A stretch of DNA of 35,234 nt, taken from positions 1-35,234 of the forward strand of contig JAFXYK010000023.1 of assembly GCA_017541805.1 (NCBI GenBank), in the 5' to 3' direction. The DNA comes from Paludibacteraceae bacterium (GTDB lineage Bacteria > Bacteroidota > Bacteroidia > Bacteroidales > Paludibacteraceae). This document shows positions 25,197 through 32,861 of this stretch, in pieces (the stretch's first letter is position 1; each line of letters starts with the position of its first letter). Made by a program: the position numbers and the translations under genes. The notes under the pieces are model-generated. The model saw only the letters and a program-made list of their open reading frames with translations, was not told the origin of the DNA and did no database searches.

Positions 25197-26663
25197 CTAT
25201 CGGCGGGCGATATGCTTGTAGAAGAACGACTCTTCGTAGTTATAGTTATAATAATTAGCGCGCAGATCCACGGGGATATCCTCGCAATCGCGGCATGAAT
25301 ATCCGCTCAAACTGTGCTCCGGCATGCCCGTGTACGTGAACGGATTATGGTACTCATGGAACTCATGTACCACATGCGGCGAACTGATCACCAGGCACAC
25401 GATGAGGATCACCCATTTGCGTCTCAACTTCTTCTCCGTCGGCTTGCTCAGCAGGAACACCACACACGCGATATTCAGCATAAACAGCGGCGGCATCGAC
25501 ACATTCATCGTCCAGTCGTTCAACCATCCTGCGCGACAGATTGGAATCACGCACAGCAGCACCAGCGTGATATAGAAGAACGCATCGCGCTTCGCCGTTT
25601 CCCAGATCAGCATATAATAGAACCCGAACATGAACAGGCAGAACGGCAGATAAGCCGTCAGATAGTAATGCCAGTCCGTGAAGAAACGGAACTGCACCTC
25701 CTCCGGTTTGTCTGCGGTCAAACTGCCGGCCAAGTAACTCACCATCACCAGTCCCATCAGTCCGCAGGCGATATTCTGCCACGACAAAAGGTCCCAATAT
25801 ATTTTTTTCTCCTTCACACACGTGATCACGTAATACGCTATCGCATATACCACCAGCGCAATAAAACTCCACGTGCCGCATATCAGCGCCGGTAAGATCC
25901 ACACGGCATACAGCTTTCTCTTCTCGCGGAAATGGTACAGCATCACCAGTCCTAACACAGGGATCGTATATTGTTCCCACACCCATTTGATCGTGGACAT
26001 ACACGATCGGTACTGCAGCACCCGATGGATGAACCAATGCGGACGACCTAAGGTCACTTCGTCGTTCAAACCAATGAACAGCAACTGCAGCGGCAGGATC
26101 ATTCCCGTGAAGAACAGGAAAATAACCATCGCCCAGATCTGTTTCTTCGTCGTCTGTGCGTCCACGAGGAACAGCACGTTCAGCAGCAGCAACACCAGTC
26201 CGATCCATCCGACTACACCTAACATCAACTCCGCCACAATCCGACTGCCGCAGATCTTACCCACCAGTCCGGGGAACAAGTAACTGCCTACGTAATACGT
26301 CAGCATACTCGGTGTCGCCGCATCCTCATACACTACCGGCCAAGCGCGTTGACTCAAGTCCTGCACAATCGCCGAGTGTTTCTCGTAATCGAAGAAATAC
26401 GCGAACACGCCGCCGCAACCGAAGATAACCGACAGCAGTAACGTAACCGCCAGAATCGTGATCCATGCCTTCGGACGCAACGTCAAGCTCTGACTTGCCA
26501 TCGGCCGTATCGTCTTCCGATAGACCTCATACAGCATATACGCCAACAGCAGACAACTCGGCACAGCGATCTCCCAGCGGCACCATCCGCCCATGAAAAG
26601 CAGCACCGGTATATAGCAGAACACCAGGTCCGCAACCACAATATATCTGAATTCAATCTTCAT
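25197..26663 (-). CDS. Polytopic membrane protein, GT-C-like, tandem copy 2
   Basis: A 488-residue paralog most like copy 3. The loop motif is FFDYEKHSAIVQDL, then AWPVVYEDAATPSM. The soluble C-terminal tail (CRDCEDIPVDLRANYY ... FFYKHIARR) keeps the CxxC pair, and its last residues equal those of copy 1. Two cytoplasmic-type basic loops (YHFREKRK, CVKEKKI) support the same topology as the other copies. It begins immediately after the stop of copy 1 (TAGATG). Unlike copies 3 and 4 it has a three-residue insertion near the C-terminal periplasmic segment (HEFHEYHNPF). Family assignment is by internal similarity and by resemblance to GT-C enzymes; no activity can be claimed. Confidence 0.78.
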   Translation of the reverse strand: MKIEFRYIVVADLVFCYIPVLLFMGGWCRWEIAVPSCLLLAYMLYEVYRKTIRPMASQSLTLRPKAWITILAVTLLLSVIFGCGGVFAYFFDYEKHSAIVQDLSQRAWPVVYEDAATPSMLTYYVGSYLFPGLVGKICGSRIVAELMLGVVGWIGLVLLLLNVLFLVDAQTTKKQIWAMVIFLFFTGMILPLQLLFIGLNDEVTLGRPHWFIHRVLQYRSCMSTIKWVWEQYTIPVLGLVMLYHFREKRKLYAVWILPALICGTWSFIALVVYAIAYYVITCVKEKKIYWDLLSWQNIACGLMGLVMVSYLAGSLTADKPEEVQFRFFTDWHYYLTAYLPFCLFMFGFYYMLIWETAKRDAFFYITLVLLCVIPICRAGWLNDWTMNVSMPPLFMLNIACVVFLLSKPTEKKLRRKWVILIVCLVISSPHVVHEFHEYHNPFTYTGMPEHSLSGYSCRDCEDIPVDLRANYYNYNYEESFFYKHIARR

Positions 26664-28160
26664 CTATCGGCGGGCGATATGCTTGTAGAAGAACGACTCT
26701 TCGTAGTTATAATTCGTGAAATACGTGCGCCAACCCAGGTCGATCGAGTAGGTACGTCCGCCTAATTGGAACGTCTTTCCTTCCTGGTCGGAATAGATCC
26801 GCATGGACCGAGTCGGCATGCCCGTATAATGGTATTTCGTATTCAACTCATGCAGCGGGTAATAGACGTTCAGCACCAGGCAAGCAATCAAGATCACCCA
26901 TCTCCGTTTCGCCTTTGTCTCCGTCGGCTTGTTGATCATAAACCGGATGCAGTAGATACTCAGCATGAACAGCGCAGGCATCGACGTGCCCATCACCCAG
27001 TCGTTATATTTTCCGGCACGCATGAACGGCAGCAGGCATAGGAAAACCAACGTCAGGTAGAAGAAATCATCTTTCTTCGTCTCTTTCCAGATCAGCATGA
27101 AATAGAACCCGAACATAAACAGACAGAACGGCCAGTACGAGATCAGATAATACTTCATATCTGTGATCAACTGGAACTGCATGTTATCCGTCGCATCCAC
27201 GGCCCAGCATCCTAACAAATACGTCAGCATCAGCAATCCGATCGCCGCACAAGCGATATTCTGCCATGACAGGATATCGAGATGCACCTTCCGGTCGCGA
27301 ACGGATGTCATGATATAATCACCTATCGCGTACATCACCAGCATCGTAAATGCCCACGTGCCGCACAGCAAAGCCGGCAACACCCACATCGCGTAGTATT
27401 TCCGTTCCCCACGATGCGTGTACAGCAGAATCAGACAGGTGATCGGCACATAATACTGCGGGAATGCCCATCGCAGAGAAACCAAGGTTGAGCGATACTG
27501 CAGACTGCCGAACACGAACCAATGCGGTTGACCCAACTGCACATCGGGATGGAAAGCAAAAGTCACCAACTGCAGGAAAACCAACATACCGCCGAAACCC
27601 AGATAAGCCAGTATGGCGCCGAACTGTGCCTTCACGCTCTGCGCGTTCACCAACCGGATGATGTTCACGAACAGCAGCAGCATGCCGATATAGCCGACAA
27701 TACCCAGACTGATCTCCGCCAGGATCGGACTGCCGAAGATCTTACCCACCAGTCCGGGGAACAAGTAGAATCCCAGGTAATAAGTGAGCATACTTGGTGT
27801 CGCCGCGTCGTCGTAAATAACCGGCCAGTCGTATCTTGCCAAATCCTGCGGAGCAGCACCGTTGCGAAGGTAGTCGCCGAACGTGTTCAGGTTCACGAAC
27901 ATTCCGCCGTAATCCAACGCAATAGCCAACGCCGCCGCACCGATCATCACCGGATACCATACCTTGCGATGAATAGTGAACGACTCCTCATACAGCACCT
28001 GTTTCCCCTCCGTACGGTAGTAGCGGAAGAACATATACAGGATCAACGCCGTTAACGGTATAGACACCATCCATCGGCACCAGCCCCATAAGAAAAGGAA
28101 AACCGGCGTGTAGCAGAAGAGTAGGTTGACCAACTCTAAATGTTTATATCGAATCGTCAT
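26664..28160 (-). CDS. Polytopic membrane protein, GT-C-like, tandem copy 1 (diverged)
   Basis: A 498-residue paralog, first of the four in transcription order, 1 nt after the DAHP synthase stop (TAGTATG). The membrane architecture and the WPVIYDDAATPSM/TYYLGFYLFPGLVGKIFGS block are kept. The candidate catalytic loop instead reads FGDYLRNGAAPQDL: the Asp is retained, but the Lys-His pair of the other three is Arg-Asn. The C-terminal CxxC is replaced by a longer Gly/Arg-rich segment (EGKTFQLGGRTYSIDLGWRT), while the terminal NYNYEESFFYKHIARR is conserved. It may have a different specificity or be non-catalytic; sequence alone cannot decide. Confidence 0.77.
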   Translation of the reverse strand: MTIRYKHLELVNLLFCYTPVFLFLWGWCRWMVSIPLTALILYMFFRYYRTEGKQVLYEESFTIHRKVWYPVMIGAAALAIALDYGGMFVNLNTFGDYLRNGAAPQDLARYDWPVIYDDAATPSMLTYYLGFYLFPGLVGKIFGSPILAEISLGIVGYIGMLLLFVNIIRLVNAQSVKAQFGAILAYLGFGGMLVFLQLVTFAFHPDVQLGQPHWFVFGSLQYRSTLVSLRWAFPQYYVPITCLILLYTHRGERKYYAMWVLPALLCGTWAFTMLVMYAIGDYIMTSVRDRKVHLDILSWQNIACAAIGLLMLTYLLGCWAVDATDNMQFQLITDMKYYLISYWPFCLFMFGFYFMLIWKETKKDDFFYLTLVFLCLLPFMRAGKYNDWVMGTSMPALFMLSIYCIRFMINKPTETKAKRRWVILIACLVLNVYYPLHELNTKYHYTGMPTRSMRIYSDQEGKTFQLGGRTYSIDLGWRTYFTNYNYEESFFYKHIARR

Positions 28161-28161
28161 A

Positions 28162-29187
28162 CTATTCCTGTTGTTTCAGACTCTGTGCATGAATCAGTTC
28201 CCAGATACGCAGCATGAAATCGGCATCCAAACCGCCTTCCTGCATCGTCGCACTCTTTGCCTTCAGTTTCTCCACAATCTGCTGATAACGCTCCGGCTGC
28301 AACGGTGCCACACCATGCGCTTTCTTCCATCTTCCAATCCGTTCACTCACTTCCATACGCGCCGCAATCGTGTCCCATAACCGCTCATCCAACTCATCTA
28401 TCTCCGCCCGCAACCAATTCAACTCCAATCCGTCGAGCAGGGGGCGAGTTACTCCGAAGGGTATTATCTCCGATATCTCCTCCGGCTTCACCTGTTGAGC
28501 ACTATCAGACAGCGCAGATTTTGGATCACAATGCACCTCGACCATCGCGCCATCCAACCCCAACTCGCGTACCTTGCCCATCAGCATCGGCACCTGTGCC
28601 GCATCGCCGCTCATATGACTCGGATCCAGCAACATCGGGATATCCGGGCGCGCCAAACGCACCTCATGCGCCATATGCCAACACGGCTGATGGTTGCATC
28701 CACGATGAACGGCGATAACCGGCACACCTGTCCGCTCCAACCGCTCGATATTGCCTAACCACAACTGCGCATCCGCATTCACCGGATTCTTGATTATCAC
28801 ACCCTTCAATCTCAAATCAAAAATCAAAAATCTAAAATCTAAAATCGCGTCAGCAATCGCTTGTACCGCAAGCGGATTGGCGCTCGTCCTCGCTCCTATC
28901 CACAGATAATCCACACCTGCTTTCAGCGCAGCCGCTACATGTTCCGGCGTCGCTACCTCGGTCGCCACAGCCAGACCTAACGTCTGCTGCACTTCCTGCA
29001 ACCATTTCAACCCTTCCTCACCGGCACCTTGATACGTATGCGGACTCGTACGCGGCTTCCATACACCCGCGCGAAAAATAAACGGCATCGCTCCGCACAC
29101 CTCTTTCAACTGGCGCGCAGTAACCAATACCTGTTCACGCGTCTCCGCGCTGCAGGGACCTAATATGTACATCCCTTCGGCTACCAC
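28162..29187 (-). CDS. Bifunctional DAHP synthase/chorismate mutase
   Basis: The first enzyme of the shikimate pathway (PEP + erythrose 4-phosphate to DAHP) fused to a C-terminal chorismate mutase (chorismate to prephenate). The DAHP synthase part (about 6-250) shows GPCSAET, KPRTSPHTYQG, WIGARTSANP, IIKNPVN, HRGCN and LLDPSHMSGD. The mutase part (about 252-341) has LRAEIDELDERLWDTIAARMEVSERIG. The N-terminus is short, beginning almost directly at GPCSAE. The start is GTG right after the lipoprotein stop (TAAGTG); ATG at 29172 is an alternative. A heptamer array encodes ILDFRFLIFDLRLKG, inserted in frame between the GARTSANP and KNPVN blocks. It sits unexpectedly among envelope-sugar genes. 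Confidence 0.93.
   Translation of the reverse strand: MVAEGMYILGPCSAETREQVLVTARQLKEVCGAMPFIFRAGVWKPRTSPHTYQGAGEEGLKWLQEVQQTLGLAVATEVATPEHVAAALKAGVDYLWIGARTSANPLAVQAIADAILDFRFLIFDLRLKGVIIKNPVNADAQLWLGNIERLERTGVPVIAVHRGCNHQPCWHMAHEVRLARPDIPMLLDPSHMSGDAAQVPMLMGKVRELGLDGAMVEVHCDPKSALSDSAQQVKPEEISEIIPFGVTRPLLDGLELNWLRAEIDELDERLWDTIAARMEVSERIGRWKKAHGVAPLQPERYQQIVEKLKAKSATMQEGGLDADFMLRIWELIHAQSLKQQE
28807..28846 (-). repeat. Heptanucleotide array inside the DAHP synthase gene, about 5.5 x 7 nt
   Basis: On the plus strand: AAATCAA, AAATCAA, AAATCTA, AAATCTA, AAATC, preceded by a degenerate unit. It is translated in frame as a hydrophobic/charged insert (about residues 115-127) between two conserved catalytic blocks. 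Confidence 0.9.
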
Positions 29188-29655
29188 TTAGTAGGTCAAT
29201 TGCAGAATGAAGTGCATCGCATCCGGTGTGAATCCATCATAGATGAAGTCCGAGTATATGCAGAAGATCTCTACCGTTCCTACACCGATAGCATAGTCGA
29301 TATGCTGCTGGTAGTAATACGGCGTCGTGCCGCCCTGACCGTCATCCACATCCTCCACCAGATACGTTGTCTCCGGCAGAGCTACATCGTACACGTTCGG
29401 TTTGCCGTAGTTGTACTCGCGATAGATGCACTTCGTGCCATAGAGGAACACGTTGTTGGTGATCTCCGGCACGTCAAAATGGCAGTAGAACATGTTCGCA
29501 CCGTTGTCAAACTCCCATTTGGCTTGACTCACTTCCAGCTCAATTGTTTTCTGATGGAACTGGCATGGTTCACTCGGCTGGCAGTTGCAATCACGGCAAC
29601 CTGTGAACACGAACGCTACCATAGCGAACAAACTTGCAATAATTACTTTTTTCAT
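29188..29655 (-). CDS. Lipoprotein of unknown function
   Basis: A 155-residue protein with a type II signal peptide; the lipobox VFTGC puts the acylated Cys at residue 19, followed by RDCNCQPSEPCQF, rich in cysteine. The mature part is a compact beta-rich domain (FDNGANMFYCHFDVPEITNNVFLYG ... YYYQQHIDYAIGVGTVEIFCIYSDF). Residues after the lipidated Cys begin with Arg-Asp, and export to the outer membrane is plausible. I do not recognise the family. It lies 21 nt after GtrB and abuts the DAHP synthase start, so it belongs to the envelope-sugar operon. It does not resemble the short lipoproteins expected to partner the radical SAM gene far upstream. Confidence 0.75.
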   Translation of the reverse strand: MKKVIIASLFAMVAFVFTGCRDCNCQPSEPCQFHQKTIELEVSQAKWEFDNGANMFYCHFDVPEITNNVFLYGTKCIYREYNYGKPNVYDVALPETTYLVEDVDDGQGGTTPYYYQQHIDYAIGVGTVEIFCIYSDFIYDGFTPDAMHFILQLTY

Positions 29656-29676
29656 ACGTTTATATGTTTTGTTGTG

Positions 29677-30627
29677 TTATTTTTCTTTTTTCTCGTCCCA
29701 ACCGATCCGCTCTTTCTCGATCACCAGCGGCCGTTTGCGCACCTGCGTATGGATCGCTCCGATATACTCGCCTAAGATACCGATGAAGATCAACTGTACC
29801 GCCGAGAAGAAGAACAGACCGATCACCAACGGCGCGTTACCTACTTGGAAACTGTCCCAGTAGCATAACTTATAGATGAAATAGAACAGCGCCACAAACA
29901 GACTCAGAACCGCCGTGATGAAACCGATGAACGATGCCAATCGCAATGGCACTTTCGAGTGGTTCACGAAGCCTAACATCGCCATGTCCCATAGCGTGTA
30001 GAAGTTATTCTTCGTCTTTCCGTGTTCCCGTTTCGGCTGCGTGTAATACACCTCACCTATGTTCACGCCGTACTCCGCCACAAAACCGCGTAAGTACGGA
30101 TACGGATCATCCGTCGCGCGCAACAGGTCCACAAACGTCTTGTCGTACAACCCAAAACCCGTGAAGTTATCGATCAACCGTGTCTCCGACATCCGGCGTA
30201 CCGCCGTGTAGAACAACTTACGCATACCGTACATGATCGGGTTCTCCTGACTCTTGTTCTTCACGCCAACAACCACCTTATGACCCTGTTCCCATTGCTC
30301 CAGGAACTGCGGAATCAACTCCGGCGGATCTTGCAAATCAGCTACCATCAGCATCACCGCATCGCCGTAACACTGTTTCAGACCGTAGAATGGCGAACGG
30401 ATATGACCGAAATTCATCGCATTCACAATCACCTTGATATGCGAATCCTCTGCTGCCATCTTCCGCAGCACTTCTACTGTCCGGTCTTGCGAAGCGTTGT
30501 CGATGAACACATGCTCGAACTCATACTTATCTTTCAGCAGTTCGAACTGTCCCTTCACCCGCCTGTACAATTCTTCCACATTCTCCTCCTCGTTATAACA
30601 AGGAGTCAATATACTAATTTTTTTCAT
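29677..30627 (-). CDS. GtrB-like polyprenyl-phosphate glycosyltransferase (GT2)
   Basis: A 316-residue GT-A enzyme of the DPM1/GtrB type. It would transfer a sugar from a nucleotide donor to undecaprenyl phosphate at the inner membrane. It begins with ISILTPCYNEEENVEELY and has FIDNASQDRT, the metal-binding ADLQDPPELI (96-105), FTGFGLYDK and KREHGKTKNNFYTLWDM. Two C-terminal transmembrane helices (about 228-252 and 266-290) match GtrB topology. I chose ATG 30627 over 30645 because homologues begin with the MKKISI strand; it overlaps the GtrA stop by 14 nt. With GtrA and the four GT-C-like proteins it makes a complete three-component Gtr arrangement. Confidence 0.9.
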   Translation of the reverse strand: MKKISILTPCYNEEENVEELYRRVKGQFELLKDKYEFEHVFIDNASQDRTVEVLRKMAAEDSHIKVIVNAMNFGHIRSPFYGLKQCYGDAVMLMVADLQDPPELIPQFLEQWEQGHKVVVGVKNKSQENPIMYGMRKLFYTAVRRMSETRLIDNFTGFGLYDKTFVDLLRATDDPYPYLRGFVAEYGVNIGEVYYTQPKREHGKTKNNFYTLWDMAMLGFVNHSKVPLRLASFIGFITAVLSLFVALFYFIYKLCYWDSFQVGNAPLVIGLFFFSAVQLIFIGILGEYIGAIHTQVRKRPLVIEKERIGWDEKKEK

Positions 30628-31027
30628 ATTTTCTTTTATAAACAAACATCTTTTGATAGAAGTAGGAGAACACCGCTACAAAAGGCGTCGCCACAATCCC
30701 GCTCCAATAATCATTCAACCCCGTCGTATGCAGCAGCACCCATATAATCCCCACATTCAACCCGTACGCCAACACATAACACGACACAAACCGCAGAAAC
30801 AACCGGTTGCTCGAGTTGCGGAACACCAAGATCCCGATCGTCTTGAAATTAAACAGTACTCCTAACATATGCGCAGCCAGTGTCGCCCACCAATATGGCA
30901 CACCTATCCATATCATCAGACAGTACACACCTACGCCGAACGCCGTGTTCAGACAGCCCACCAGCACGAACCGGATGAACTCCATATTCAGCAACCGCCG
31001 AGCGATATCTGTCTTCTCATCCCTCAT
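30614..31027 (-). CDS. GtrA family membrane protein (putative lipid-linked sugar flippase)
   Basis: A 137-residue protein with four transmembrane helices (about 18-42, 47-68, 77-100 and 108-127). It matches PF04138 GtrA in pattern: FIRFVLVGCLNTAFGVGVY, the FNFKTIGILVF loop and the basic tail YKRKYEKN. GtrA is proposed to flip undecaprenyl-phosphate-linked sugars to the periplasmic face. I start at Met10 of the longer frame (31027), which overlaps the ThDP-enzyme stop by 11 nt; starting at 31054 would overlap by 38 nt. The neighbours are GtrB downstream and the sugar-modifying enzymes upstream, consistent with this role. Confidence 0.88.
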   Translation of the reverse strand: MRDEKTDIARRLLNMEFIRFVLVGCLNTAFGVGVYCLMIWIGVPYWWATLAAHMLGVLFNFKTIGILVFRNSSNRLFLRFVSCYVLAYGLNVGIIWVLLHTTGLNDYWSGIVATPFVAVFSYFYQKMFVYKRKYEKN

Positions 31028-32861
31028 ACACGCACTTCGCCTGTAATTCCTCATCCATAAACGGTGCCATCTTCTCCAGCGGCGCCGAACTCATCTTTCC
31101 TGTCTGCTTGTCCATGAACGATGCCGACTTGGGGAACAAAGTCTGCTCCGGATGCATGTGTACTTCGCATATCACCGGTCCCTCCGTCGCCAAGGTCTTC
31201 GCAATCGCCTCTTCCAGCGCCTTGCCGTTCTCGCTGATACTCAGGTACGGAATACCGTACGCACCCGCTATCTTCTCCAGATTCGGACAAACGACACCGC
31301 TCGCCGGGTTACTGCCCGTGAAATGACCGCCGAAGAATATCTTCTGCGTCGTCTTGATAGCCAGGTACCCTTCGTTCTCCAGCACGAAGATCTTCAGCGG
31401 CATGCCGTACGTCACCAACGTCTGCAACTCCTGTATGTTCATCTGCAGCGAACCGTCGCCGGTCACGAGCACCGTCCTTCCGTTCTTGTTTGCCGTCACA
31501 GCACCGATAGCCGCAGGCAGGTCATAACCCATCGCCGCGCAACCTTGGTTGGCAAACACACGCACGCCGCGCTTCACCTGCATCGCTTGATAGGTGCAGG
31601 TATAGGCTGTACCGTTACCGGTAACCACTACATCGCCGCTCTCCAGTTGTTTGAATAACTCATCGGCGAACTTATACGAGTTGCAGTATCCGGGCATGTC
31701 GGGGTTGTCGTCAAACAGGGTAGGGATCGCTTTCTCTATCTCGCGGCCCCATGCGCACCATTTCGCAAAATCATACGTCTTCCCTTCTGTCTTCTCCAGC
31801 AGCATATCGATCGCATCACGCAGGTCCGCATGAATCGCCATATCGATCGCCAACGTCGGTTTATGCATCTCCGCCTCGTCGATATCAATCATCACCTTAT
31901 AAGCCTTCGGCGCCAACAGCTTATACGCGTAACTCACCTGTCTCAGACTCAGTCGCGTACCCATCACAATCAACAGGTCGCTGTTCTGTACCATGATGTT
32001 GCCGATTCGGTCGCCGCATATACCCGGTTTGCCGAAGCACAACCGATGGTCGTACCATAAGATATCCGAACCGCTGATAGCCGTCACCACCGGGATGTTC
32101 AGCCGTTCGGCTAATTGCACAAACGCCTCTTCCCGTTGCGCCAATCGTACACCGTTACCCACGTATATCACCGGACTCTTTGCTTTTGCCAGTTTATCAA
32201 GTAGTTCATCGAGCTTCTCCCCTAATTCGTTCATTCGTTCACTCGTTAATTCGTTCACTCGTTCACTCGTTAATTCGTTCACTCGTTCACTCGTTAAACG
32301 TTCATACCTCCTCAGGCCGCTTTCCTCTATCATCGCCGCCTGCACATCCAGCGGGATATCCAGCCAAACCGGACCGGGACGACCACTCAACGCGATATCC
32401 ATCGCCTTGTCCAACTCATACAAGATGTCATTCGGCTCCACGATCGTCTTCGCATATTTCGTGATCGGCTTCACGATACTCACGATATCCGCTTCCTGGT
32501 CGCCTAACTGACGCAACGGCAACTCCGGATACGTACCCAACATCGTCTCCCGTTTGATCTGACCGGAGATATACAGCGCCGGAATCGAATCCAACCATTG
32601 ACCTAACACACCTGTCACGGCGTTTGTCCCACCGGGACCGGTCGTCACGTTCGTCACGCACATACGACCACTCGCGCGATAATAACCCTCTTGCGCAATA
32701 GCCGAAGCCTGCTCGTGATGGTTGCATATATACGTCAATCCCGGCGTGTGACCGATACTGTCATTCAGGTGCATCGCACCACCGCCGGTCACCAGAAAAC
32801 AATGCTCGATCGCATGTGCCTCCACCAGATGGCGAAAAATGAAATCAGATAGTTTTATCAT
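31017..32861 (-). CDS. Thiamine-diphosphate-dependent enzyme, acetolactate synthase-like (sugar-modifying candidate)
   Basis: A 614-residue ThDP enzyme. The Pyr domain (1-180) has the activating Glu at E50 in CNHHEQASAIAQEGYYRASG and the GPGGTNAVTGV loop. A central domain (about 215-360) follows, then the PP domain with GDGSLQMN at 468-475, the Mg/ThDP motif, and NEGYLAIKTTQ. Residues 188-213 are an insertion made by an octamer array (LTSERVNE repeated), which lengthens the linker between domains. The E1-type dehydratase and SDR neighbours suggest relationship to YerE-like enzymes that attach a two-carbon unit to a CDP-4-keto-3,6-dideoxyhexose. An ordinary biosynthetic acetolactate synthase is possible but less likely in this context. 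Confidence 0.82.
   Translation of the reverse strand: MIKLSDFIFRHLVEAHAIEHCFLVTGGGAMHLNDSIGHTPGLTYICNHHEQASAIAQEGYYRASGRMCVTNVTTGPGGTNAVTGVLGQWLDSIPALYISGQIKRETMLGTYPELPLRQLGDQEADIVSIVKPITKYAKTIVEPNDILYELDKAMDIALSGRPGPVWLDIPLDVQAAMIEESGLRRYERLTSERVNELTSERVNELTSERMNELGEKLDELLDKLAKAKSPVIYVGNGVRLAQREEAFVQLAERLNIPVVTAISGSDILWYDHRLCFGKPGICGDRIGNIMVQNSDLLIVMGTRLSLRQVSYAYKLLAPKAYKVMIDIDEAEMHKPTLAIDMAIHADLRDAIDMLLEKTEGKTYDFAKWCAWGREIEKAIPTLFDDNPDMPGYCNSYKFADELFKQLESGDVVVTGNGTAYTCTYQAMQVKRGVRVFANQGCAAMGYDLPAAIGAVTANKNGRTVLVTGDGSLQMNIQELQTLVTYGMPLKIFVLENEGYLAIKTTQKIFFGGHFTGSNPASGVVCPNLEKIAGAYGIPYLSISENGKALEEAIAKTLATEGPVICEVHMHPEQTLFPKSASFMDKQTGKMSSAPLEKMAPFMDEELQAKCVYEG
32227..32298 (-). repeat. Octanucleotide tandem array inside the ThDP enzyme gene, 9 x 8 nt
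   Basis: Units TCGTTCAC, TCGTTAAT and TCGTTCAT in mixed order. On the gene strand three octamers make 24 nt, which is eight codons, so the array encodes LTSERVNE three times with small changes. The frame stays open on both sides. Confidence 0.93.

Noticed and set aside
29188-29655. This lipoprotein as the substrate of the radical SAM enzyme
   Set aside because: It is 21 kb away in another operon and is larger than the small partner lipoproteins I would expect; there is no positive evidence.
32227-32298. Octamer run as a CRISPR or as a sequencing artefact
   Set aside because: There are no spacers. The frame stays open on both sides and the enzyme domains continue normally, so it reads as a genuine coding insertion.
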